A DNA stretch of 64,000 bases from Phytophthora colocasiae (Eukaryota > Oomycota > Peronosporomycetes > Peronosporales > Peronosporaceae). The number at the start of each line of letters is the position of its first letter. The first letter of the stretch is position 1. Location of the stretch: contig JAGKQI010000003.1 of assembly GCA_018806915.1 (NCBI GenBank), positions 1 to 64,000 of the forward strand, in the 5' to 3' direction. A program made the position numbers and the translations under genes. The notes below the pieces were generated by a model. It had not been told where the DNA came from, ran no database searches, and saw only the letters and a program-made list of their open reading frames with translations. This document shows positions 26,651 to 36,074 of the stretch, piece by piece.

Positions 26651-26712
26651 TCAAAATGGCTGACGGATCGATACTACTAGCTACCCTGGAGGCCTACCGA
26701 CTTGGTCTTCCA

Positions 26713-28553
26713 CTAAGTCGACGCTGGAGCAGCTGGTTGGTCCTCATCCGGGTCGTCTTCCTCCTCTTCTTCTTCCTCCTCCTCGCTGACCTGGTCCGAG
26801 TCGTCGTCCTCACTGTTGCTGATGGTCGCCGCGATCTCAGCAGTATAAGTGCCGTCGGGACGCATGAGTGGAGTCCAACCTGCCGTCTTCATCTCTTTCG
26901 GCGATACCGGTGGTACTGCCCTCGGACGGTACACTCGCTGCTTGAGTCGAGTGGCGAGACCGTCAGCCAACTGCTCGATCCTCTTGTTCTCCAGCATTTT
27001 CGCCCAGACTCCGGTAGTAGTATCTCCCACCCACCAAGCGTGCCGAGGATCCTGATACCTGACGATGTCCAGACGAACCAGTGCCAGTGCCTCATCCGTC
27101 AGACGGAGATTGACCTCTTTGTCCGGGTCGAGAGCCTCAGTGTACACCAGCAACTCCGTGATGTTCTTGAAACCACCTTGGTCTAGCTGGAAGGGCTTCA
27201 GTGCGTTCGGAACTCGAGCAGTGTACTCCGACCGATCTTGAACATAGAGTGCTCCCAAGTTCTGGATGGTCGGACCAACGTCATCTTGGCCGACGGCGAG
27301 TTCCTGTTGGGTTGACCTCCGAACCACATTAGAAGTCGGTCCCCGTCCGCTCTCTCGAACTGCTTCAAGAAGTCGTAGTACCCCCAAGTCTCGATACACA
27401 AACTCAGGAAGCGAAGGCGCTCCTTACAAGCTGCTTGTTGACCTTGACGTCGAGAATTCCGCTGGTAGTTCACCTTCAACGGCGCATTAAGCTGCCAGTC
27501 GAAGAAGTGACGACGGTGAGCCATCCAGAACCGCCAGTGAGCCACATACAGATTGGGGTACTCCTCGGGATCGTACCATACCTTCGAACCCATCCAGGGG
27601 TACGCTAGCTCGTACGGTGGCCGGTGCATGTTTGCGGCCTTGCGGTAGATGGCTTCGATATCCTGAACGACTTGGACCGCTGTGTTGTCTGCGAGTGGAT
27701 GGGGGTTGAAGTTCGTCTCCCCTTAGGTGCTTGCCCCTGACTTTCCCAACTCGAGTAGTGCCGTATGCACCGCCGAATCCTTGTGTGACTTGGACGTCTT
27801 GGACTTGGTCAAATCTATCGTCGACCCTGGAGTAGACGCAGGACTAGACGAAGCCTTCTTCGACTTCGCCGGTTTCTTCATAGTAGCTGCCTTGGGAGTA
27901 CTACCTGGAGTCGAAGAGGGGGTAGTATTGAACTTCTTCTTCGGCGGCTCCGAACTTAGGTCCGGCTCCGCAAGGTTGTGAGTGTCCGAGAAGCGTGAAT
28001 GTACGTACGCGTGTGGGGCCTCCTGCTGTAGAGATGGCTTGGGAAGTAAGTTGACGGGTGCAGTGAAGGCTTGGTCGACGTCTGGATCATCATCCAGGAG
28101 AGCCTCTGCAACCTGGTCCAGCACATACAGTCCGCTGGAGTCGCGATTCACGGAGAGCTTCTCCCGCATTGCGCTCCAGAACTTCCGCTGAGCCTGCTTC
28201 TCGAGACGCTGGTCCTGCTTCGACTCGTGCGACGATACGAGCGCGGTAATTTGCGCTACCAGGTCGGTGGAAGCCCCCGGCGGAGTCGGAGGAGGCCCAA
28301 CAGCAGGAGACGGCCCCACAGCAGGAGGGTCGGCAGCAGGGGAAGGCGCTCGTGAAGCGTGTCCGTGGCCCATGGGCGCGGCGAGGCTTGGCTTGCGGGG
28401 TCCGAGGAGATTTGAAGAATGAGCTTCTTTATCAGGCAGGTGGTGTGGCGACAGGGAGGGGACCATAGTTGAAGGACTTGGCGGGTCGGGGCGAGACCCG
28501 TGTATTTCTTCTAAATGTCCGAGAAATCCGTGTGACTTTCGACCGTTGGTCAA
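26713..28553 (-). pseudogene. Antisense gene inside element A, unknown function
   Basis: Opposite to pol, between pol and the LTR. A frame starting with ATG at 28553 reads 276 codons to a TAA at 27723-27725, then stays open in the same frame through 27198, and passes by frameshift (about 27250-27390) into a frame open to 26713. The undamaged protein would be near 610 residues. The N-terminal half is low complexity: Pro-rich, then Ser/Thr/Pro/Lys-rich with PPKKKF and KKPAKSKK, possible nuclear signals. The middle is rich in Trp and Tyr (HWRFWMAHRRHFFDW) and looks globular. The C-terminus is an acidic run ending DEDQPAAPAST. I recognise no family. Antisense genes between pol and the 3' LTR are known in some plant gypsy elements. 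Element B has deleted this region. Confidence 0.6.
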
Positions 28554-28899
28554 ATAGCGACGATTTTGGGTGAAGTGCGATTCCGAGAAACGTTCCCTCT
28601 GGGGCTGATGAGAATCTCCCCTTAACGGTACGTTGGACTACTCTAACGGCCGCCGGCCTTGAAGCGGACTACTCATTCCTCAACCTGCTGGCTTCTGACC
28701 AATTCACTCCTCGACTACCCTGAGCCCTACGACCACTACTACTTCTCTGTCCCGACCGACTGAGCCACCTCCCGACCGTCTACTCTGCGAGTACCCTGCG
28801 AGTACCCTGCGACCACCAACTACTACTCCATTACGATCGACTGAGCTTCTGCTAGTACATCTACTCTTCGAGTACTCCCCTGTCAGCACCGACACCGAC
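28554..28899. other. Divergent intergenic stretch in element A
   Basis: Lies between the starts of the antisense gene (leftward) and the membrane ORF (rightward), so it could hold promoters for both. Mostly pyrimidine-rich low-complexity sequence with repeated CTGCGAGTACC units (28786-28812). I see no clear TATA box. Confidence 0.4.
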
Positions 28900-30172
28900 A
28901 TGACCGACTTACTCCTGTCTGCCTTGGAACTGTACGTTCGAATCGAACTACTTCCCGTCTACTTCGGCGCCATAGTCGTCTGGGTGGTGACATCGGCTAT
29001 ACGAGGAGTAATCTGGTCGTTGGTACGACAAATATGGATGGTCGTGTGTATGAACTACAGCTTACTGTTCGGATTCATCAGTCGTTACCAGGAGGTACTC
29101 GGTGATCCAGAACTCAACCTACTGCGTGGCCCGTCGTAGGTCTTTGCATTGTGGAACGCACTATTTGCTGTACCGGTGCAAGTACTCGAAGAAGGCGATG
29201 AGGTGTATGGTCAGTATGGACTCATGTTGAGGAGTTGGTGGACGGCTGCGTTGATTACCTACGGCGACTACTTGCCTAACCTGGGGTTACGGACTGGTAC
29301 GGCCTACCTGACGTACGTGAAGGCTTCTTGCGAGGCCGGAGCTGCGGTATGGCACCGAACGGTGGCCGTCGCGAAAGGGCTCTACTGGATCGGTCTACTG
29401 TGTCTGTCGCTGATGATCCACTTCCCTATGGCTGTATTTGACCTACTTGAGTTCCTGACGTTTGGCACTACTGGGCTGGCGATCACCCTGACCCTAGTGA
29501 ATCTACTCTGCTACCTGACTGTGGAGACTATCTGCGTTGCCTATGCGTCCATCGTAGCCGTCGTGGTAGGGATCGCGACCCACTGTTGGCGTTTCACCGA
29601 TGAACAAGGTCGCCTCCGGAACGCTGCACCTGGCGCTGTCGTGCATAGTGCTCTCAGGTCCGTCCGACGCAAGGTCGACGAGTGCAACCAGCGCGAAGCA
29701 GCCTGCTTGTCGAGCCTGCGTGACGCTGAGCCTACCCCTAGAAGGAACCTACGTCTACGTCGAAGCTGAGACTACCGCTACCCTACCGATGGATCCTGTA
29801 ACTACTACGAAGTACCCTGCCCCGGCCGCTCCTACCTCTGACGCAAGACCCTTCTTGACTTCGTACCCTGCTGCTCCTTCGACGGCGTCGATGTCAACCA
29901 TGACCTCTCGCACTACAGCTGATCTACCTACTACTACCTGCGTGGCTTATACGGCCCTAGACGACGACTACATCACCCTGACTGAGGAAGAACTCCGCGT
30001 GGTCAAGTGCCTCCGAGACATGGAGCGCGACCGAGTTGTGCGAGGACGCACAACGTTAGGTCGGGGAGTTTGTACCGTACCCGGGAATATAGTGTGTGAA
30101 CCAGCGTCGGGCGCGCACTATGTCCCGGGGCCTTGCCCAACGTCGTCCACTGTCCATGGCCAGTTGGCCTAG
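28900..30172 (+). pseudogene. Multi-pass membrane ORF in env position (element A)
   Basis: Third sense ORF, after pol and before the LTR. The frame from ATG at 28900 is interrupted only by a TAG at 29137-29139 and runs to 29769; the C-terminal part continues in another frame to the TAG at 30170-30172. Hydrophobic segments look like membrane helices: YFGAIVVWVVTSAIRGVIW, WIGLLCLSLMIHFPMAVF, GLAITLTLVNLLCYLTV and VAYASIVAVVVGIATHC. A Thr/Pro-rich linker leads to a conserved C-terminal block (LTEEELRVVKCLRDMERDRV, then a Cys-containing tail) that element B also retains nearly unchanged. Position and helices suggest an env-like or membrane accessory protein, but I see no fusion peptide or furin-like site. 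Family unknown. Confidence 0.55.
30035..30054 (+). promoter_or_regulatory. Small hairpin in ORF 3' end, element A
   Basis: GTTGTGCG-AGGA-CGCACAAC forms a perfect 8-bp stem with a 4-nt loop. Element B keeps it at 40895-40916 with a 9-bp stem. Confidence 0.35.
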
Positions 30173-30475
30173 TACTGTGTCTGAGGTCCAGTTTGGAGGT
30201 ACCCCTCATCTACTCCCTGCCTCGTCTACTATCATCCCATCGCGAGAGGACGGATGTCAGGCCTAGTCTCAGTGCCCTACTACTTCGGAGGTGTGTCATC
30301 CCTACAAGTCCTGGTCAAGACCTTCCTGAAATCTAGTCAGTCGTGTATCTACCAAGTTAAGAACAACCAAAAACAAGAAGAAAGAAGTTTGCATTTTACG
30401 TATTCCTTAAGCTCCCCGCCCAGACCTACTCGATAACAGTCCGCAACTACTCGACCCTTAACCGGATATACGACA
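30173..30475 (+). repeat. LTR (core) shared by elements A and B
   Basis: Matches 41034-41326 closely. The right end ACA at 30475/41326 is where the two copies diverge, and a TGTGTCTG start at 30176 is a possible left end. It contains AAACAAGAAGAAAGAAG followed by TTTTACGTATTCC. Because the regions further left also match back to the end of pol, the true 5' limit of the LTR is not fixed by this comparison. No clear polypurine tract precedes 30176. Confidence 0.65.
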
Positions 30476-30761
30476 AGTGGTGGAGAAGCAGGGTAGTTGT
30501 CCACTGGAGAAAGGTCTGCTAAGTGAGCGTCGACGAAGGAATACGCCCGCTACCAAGGACACCGGAGAGGAGTACTACCTACGAGGAGTGGGAGATCGCG
30601 TCACTGCTAGTTCGACAAGGGTCAACTAGGGAGGTGCTCGGCGACTACACTCAGGACGAGACCAAGACCTTGCTGGAAGTACCTTCAAAGCGAGCGGACT
30701 AACTCCGAAGCAAGTCGCTAAGTGAAGACAGTCTCCATCTACATCTACTCTACCCACAGGC
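30476..30761 (+). other. Element B leader
   Basis: Directly follows the LTR end. AGTGGTGGAGAAGCAGGG at 30476 is where a primer-binding site would lie; it begins with TGG two bases in, but I could not assign it to a particular tRNA. The rest shows no gene. Confidence 0.4.
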
Positions 30762-33253
30762 GTGTACCGGATCTGGGAGTGGATTACCTGGGCGGGAGTG
30801 CTACAAGTCCCTGAACTCAAGTCTACCGAAGAAGAAGAAGAACCCGAGATTGAGATGTCCTCGTTCGGTCCACACGGCGGACTCGACGAAGACAACGGCA
30901 GTCCCATTTCAAGTGGAGGAAGGAGCGCCGGTCACCCGTCTACGACATGGTTTGGAGCGGGAAGAGAGCAGCCGACAAGTACTTCCGTCCCCGTCGACTC
31001 GGGAGGAGGCACTTGATGGTCGGCTCCCACTTGGCTGGGTGGAGGGAGTACCCTCCTCGGACGACCTGATTTGACTACGGTTGGGGGCCTTAGCTCCGTC
31101 CAGTCCATCGTCCGTAGAGCTGCTCAAGGTTCGAACCGACCTCAACCACCCCGACCAAGACTAGTGCGGAGTATCTCCGAACCGCGAACCGGAGGCCCGA
31201 GACCCGACGAGAGCAGCTCCCCAGCTACTGGTGAACCTACCCTCGCGTTGAACCAACCCGAGACTGGATTTGCGGCGATCCCAAGTGCCCCTCCTGGAGC
31301 GACCCCGCGTTATGAAGTAGACCCCTCTACAGGTCTACCACGGACACCACTGGCACCTACGACTACGATGAATCCTGATCTACTGACAACTCAACAACCT
31401 GTGCGATCCAGATACTCCTGGGCGATTGACCCCCCTCCGCAGTCTCCGGCTACCTCTGTTCAGGCCAGTGCGATCCCTGCCAGTGCACCTATGGGCTACT
31501 CTTTGAATGTCGAAGGTAACCTGGGAACAGCCTCGAACCCGACCGGAGTACTCCCTACTGGATGGGGTAGTCAACTACCAGCGACTCAACCAAGTGTGAA
31601 CACTGGTTGGCCATCTACTCTTACTCCCGTAGTGACTCCTGCCGCTAGTGTCCCTCAGTCTAACCGGTCTGCTATAGCGAGTTACCAGAATGTCACGATT
31701 GGAGCTACTCCTGGAGTACCTGGGACTGGACTGAACAGTCCCTTCATCCAGCCTGCAGGATGGTCTACTGTGGCGGGTTTCTCGTACGGGAATCCAACCC
31801 CCGTCGTCCAGACGTCTACTGCTGTGCAACATCCGATGGCGAATCCGTACCCTCAGATGACTCAAGGAGTTCAAGCTGCTCCTGCGACTACTGGGCTTCC
31901 GCCGCCTCACCCTGTCTATCCGAGCCAACAACTGCCTACTACCTACCAGATGCATCCTGTGACCTCGAATCCGTCGACTCAGCGACCTTCGTTGCCGGTA
32001 CCCCTGACTGCTACCCCAAGTGTTCCGATGACTACGCCGATGGGTCAGTCGCTGGTACGGGTTACTACCCTAACCAACTACCTCCCGTCTACTCCCAACC
32101 GGTGAGTCAGGTGGCGAGACCTCAACCCGTCGGAATGCCTTCGAACATCAAGAACGCCATCCGGATGATTCAACCGTTCTACTCTGACAGTGCTTCGGTC
32201 GACAAGGCCCGGACGTTTTGGAACGACTTCGAGAGAGCTACTCAGGGACTTGACGGTTCGCTCCGTTTGAGTGCCTTCAGGGAGTGTCTGAACGGTAAGA
32301 CTGGTGAAGAGTGGTGGACGTACTCGCAGATCAACGACTTCGAGACTCTTCGGACGCGATTCCACAACCAGTTCATCTGTCAGACCCCTCTGCAGATGAT
32401 CGAGCGACTGAAGAAGACGAAGCGCTCTCGTGGCATGTCTGCTGAAGTGTGGGATGACTTGATCTCGAGCCTGTGTGACGCTGCACAGTACTTCGACCCG
32501 GACATGAGGTACCAGTACTTCCTGTCTGGACTACGGAACAAGCAGTGGAGGAACACTCTGGACACCTCACTGGTGAACTCGATCCCTCAGGCTGTGGCAG
32601 TGTTGCTGTACAAGAACCAACACTTGCCCGTGGAAGACGACACTGACTTTGCTGATGAGCCGCCCAAGAAGACAGCCAACGACGACATGATGAAGCAGAT
32701 GCTCGCTATGATGCAGCAGACTCAGAACTTGCTGGTTCAGCAACAGACTCAAGCGTCACAGACTACCCCTCCAGTAGCCGCCGTCCAGTACCAGTTGGCT
32801 CCGAACACGACGCAAGGAGTGTATGCGGTACAGCCTCAAGCGTCTACTTCCGCTTTGCCAGCTACTCCTATGAGAGTTATCCGTCAGGGGCCAGACCTGT
32901 ATACCCAAGAGGGACACATAGTGTGTGGTCGCTGTCACACCCTAGGGTGTAGTCGTCTGAACTGTCGTCGGAACAACTCAGTCTGTACGAACTGTCAGGC
33001 AGCGGGTCACATCAACGTCGAGTGCGAACAACCTCGAATCTACCAGCGTCCTCAACAGTCTAACCAGCCGCCGTCGACTAACTACAACTCGAACACCCGT
33101 TCGAACGACCAGTACCGTCGCGGCCCCCGATCGTGTTTCTTGTGTGGAGGAGATGGCCATGTCGTTGCGAACTGTCCTACGCGTGAAATGCTCAGTCAAC
33201 TAGCTCAGAAGTCGAACTCTGGGACGTCGACTGCTAACGCTGGTCGACAATGA
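30762..33253 (+). pseudogene. Element B Gag (capsid and zinc knuckles)
   Basis: Structural protein of the retrotransposon particle. A frame opening at ATG 30762 (acidic EEEEEPEIE stretch) has an in-frame TGA at 31014-31016, then runs open to 32105 through a long Pro/Ser/Thr-rich region. The capsid-like domain follows in another frame (about 32100-32560: FWNDFERATQGLDGSLRL, FHNQFICQTPLQMIERLK). The C-terminus has a CCCC-type knuckle CGRCHTLGCSRLNC and two CCHC knuckles, CTNCQAAGHINVEC and CFLCGGDGHVVANC. A Gln-rich linker precedes the knuckles. The frame change near 32050-32100 could be a mutation. Element A's gag at the right edge lacks this N-terminal region, so it cannot decide. Confidence 0.85.
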
Positions 33254-33393
33254 AGGGGGCTGGAGGAAGGGAAGGAAGGGGTCGTGCCTTCCTCCTGCCA
33301 GCTAGACGACTTGACGGGAGACACTAAACGTCGTACATCTACTAGGTGTACGGCCTCGGTGGCCTCTGTGGGAACTGTGAAGAGTGAATTGAA

Positions 33394-36074
33394 GTGAATG
33401 AGACTGTGAATGAGACTGTGAATGATGTGGATGAAAAGTGTGATGATGAAGAGAAGTGTACGGTGACAGCTTACGTGGGAGACCTGATGAAAGACCCCTA
33501 CTTTGAGCTACACCAGGATGACTGTCCGACTAGAGGGAGTACTGGGAGGTCTGATCCTAGTTATAGGAGATCTCCCCTTCGGAAACCTAAAGTGGTTAAA
33601 TGTGACTGGACGACTAAAGCGAACGGAACTACGAGAGTGAACGAGAATGAAAATGGAAGTGACCGCCTGGGTTTTGATGACAGTATTTTCGAGCCTAATG
33701 TGGATGTGATTGATGAAATGAGCGAGAGTGAGGATGAAGAAACAAACAGTGTCGAAGAAGAAGTAGCTCCTATGGAGGAGCAGCCGGATGAAATAAGTGA
33801 GTCGATGAATACCCCTACGAGAAATGAAGAGTCGATGAAAACCCCTACGAGAATTGAAGAGTCGACGATAACCCCTACGAGAAATGAAGAGCGGACGACA
33901 ACCCCGACGAGAGATAGTGAGTCGACCATTACCGAAGCCGACCCTGAAGTGGCTTCCGATGAACCAGATGAAGAACTAGATGACGAAGAAGATGTGACGC
34001 CTACCACCGACGGGACTGGTGGGGGCAAGGCGAGTACTACTACTGACGCTTTAGAAGTGTCTCCTGATGAGAGCGGGTGTATATTACCGGACCGGACTGC
34101 GGATGTGACGTCTACCACCGATGGAACTGGTGGGGGTGAGGCGAGCATCAACGAAGCTACTCAAGAGGAGACGAAGGAACATGAGAGAGTATTTTCTGCT
34201 GGAGAATTGGATGAGCCGTCGAAAAGACTGGACTTAGGCGTGGAAATCGAGAAAGAAGAATATGATAAGGAACTAGAGGAGCGACTCTTTCCTTTGGATG
34301 AAGTGGAACTTAAAAAGCGAGTTAAGGAGAATTCAGCGCAACTGGGCGAGATGTCACTCGAGGACTTGAGCACTGTGTTGGGGATTGAGAAAGAAGTGTG
34401 GGCACGCACCCGTGAGTCGTCACCGGGTGTACTCTCATCCCCTGAGTACTGGCTGGACTGGTACCGAAAAACCTTGGCCACTACTGGTGCGGCCAAGCGT
34501 GCCAACCGGGACTTCAGCGACCTGGGTAAGTCGACGACGAGTAGTCGTACTGAACACTGGGTGGTAGATGAAGACTCCGACGAACGAAACGTTGGGGGTG
34601 GACGGACGGCGTCTACTCCAAAAATAGACGATGGTGGAGTAGCCTATGAGTTACCCTCTACCCCGTCTACTGAAGAGAAGGTGATCGCAAACGTGGCCGT
34701 GGACTTGAATGGAACTACCCCCTCGAGTGTCGTTAACTCTGTGTCGGTTTCGGCACGCCGAAGTCGACATCTGGATCCGAAGTGGCGTGCGTTGAGCCTC
34801 CGGACAGTCTACTACCTGGTCAAAGAAGAAGAAAAAGCAAATGCGGTATGTGTAGACTGTGGGTCATTACTCTTACCCGACTACGTCCTGCGGTCGACTT
34901 CGAAGGGACCGACCTCGATGAGAGAGCACTGGCCAAAGTGGCTCCCTACTATCGGGTGATGAGTGGATCGGTGATGAAACGGATCGTGAAGACAGTTGTG
35001 AAGAAGTACCATGGGGATGGTCCACTCATTCGAGCCAAGCTGCAAGAGCGTGAAGGGCGCTGCGAGGAGTGCTTGCGGACTGCTCTCCCTAAACGGAAGG
35101 TTAGTTCTCCCAAGCGAGTACGGTTCGACAGTACCTCACTCACCAGTGAGAGTGCCGAAGAGCTCGGACCCAACTGTCCGAGGGAGTGCTCGGACAGCGT
35201 GTACGAATACGCATACGTGGTAGCTGAACCCGTACCTCCCGAGCCTCCGCCTGAGAGAGACCGACCGAAGCACGGGCTGGTCAAGGTTGACGATTCTCAT
35301 GAAGCAGATAAGGAGTGTGTGGTTCCGGAAGGGAAGAGAGTGATCGGATCCGTCAGTGGAGTGGAAGCCGTCTCGGCTGGGTACGTCGACTGCGTGCCCG
35401 TCGAGTTGCGGATCGACTCGGGAGCAGTCGTCAGCTTGCTCGACCGGAAGGTACTACGACGTATCGGCCGAGCTGACGCCCCGTTGAGACCCTACTCTGG
35501 GAACTTGAACGGTGTATCAGGCCACTCCCTGAAAACTAGTGGTATCGTCGACTTACCCTTGAGACTTGGATCAGTGGAAGTGACTCGACCGTTCGTAGTG
35601 GTTGAGCGGATGCATGTGGATGTAATACTCGGGACCGACTCACTCAAGATGTTCAGAGCTGTGTTCGATCTAGACTCGAACACGGTTACCCTGAAAGGCA
35701 CGAACGAAGTGTTTTCGCTTGGGTCCCCGCGCGTGGAAGAAGTGTACTCCGCTCGCATCAGTTCGACCGTCAGGCTCTGCCCTGGTGGTCAGGCGCTAGT
35801 AGCCTCTGAAGTGAGTGGACGAGCACGTGATGGAGACACCGTACTCGTTGAAGGAGTACCGGGACTTGACGGTACCGTTCGGGTGGCGCGGACTCTTTGC
35901 ACAGTGAACCAAGGGAAGTTGCTTGTCGAAGTGTGCAACGCGTCCACGGAGGAGCTTATCATCAAGAAGGGGACGCATCTGGCCGCGGCGACTGTAGTGC
36001 CCGACTCTGCGTTTGGGAGTGAGTCGACGTCGAGTCGTTCGACTAACTCTGTCCGAACGGCGACTCTCAACTGA
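33394..36074 (+). pseudogene. Element B ORF2: acidic leader plus aspartic protease
   Basis: Separate ORF about 140 bp after gag. The N-terminal part is acidic and low complexity, with about five imperfect repeats of the ES-x-x-TPTRNEE type (33798-33930). A conserved middle has CVDC and, about 70 residues on, CEEC, a possible zinc-binding pair. The C-terminus is a retropepsin: LRIDSGAVVSLLD with the catalytic Asp, and VDVILGTDSLKMF as the ILG strand. A 4-bp deletion near 34893, seen against the copy at 59995-62703, shifts the frame, so the protease sits in a second frame (34782-36074). The ATG equivalent to that of the other copy is lost. The end overlaps the RT frame by about 60 bp. Confidence 0.85.

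Larger units (their letters stand above)
22526..30475 (+). mobile_element. Ty3/gypsy element A, 3' part (pol to LTR)
   Basis: Starts abruptly at the array junction, at the point that lies between protease and RT in element B. Order: RT, RNase H, integrase, a non-coding stretch, a gene on the opposite strand, a membrane ORF, then the LTR ending ATACGACA at 30475. Gag and protease are absent here but are found on the minus strand at 59995-63760, in the complementary reciprocal arrangement. The element shares its terminal LTR region with element B in tandem. Alignment by eye to B shows it is decayed: nonsense codons, small frameshifting deletions and larger in-frame deletions. Confidence 0.85.

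Noticed and set aside
33561..34151. 196-codon minus-strand frame opposite the acidic leader of ORF2, and its twin at 61925-62368
   Set aside because: Ser/Val-rich mirror of the acidic low-complexity coding strand; no independent signal.
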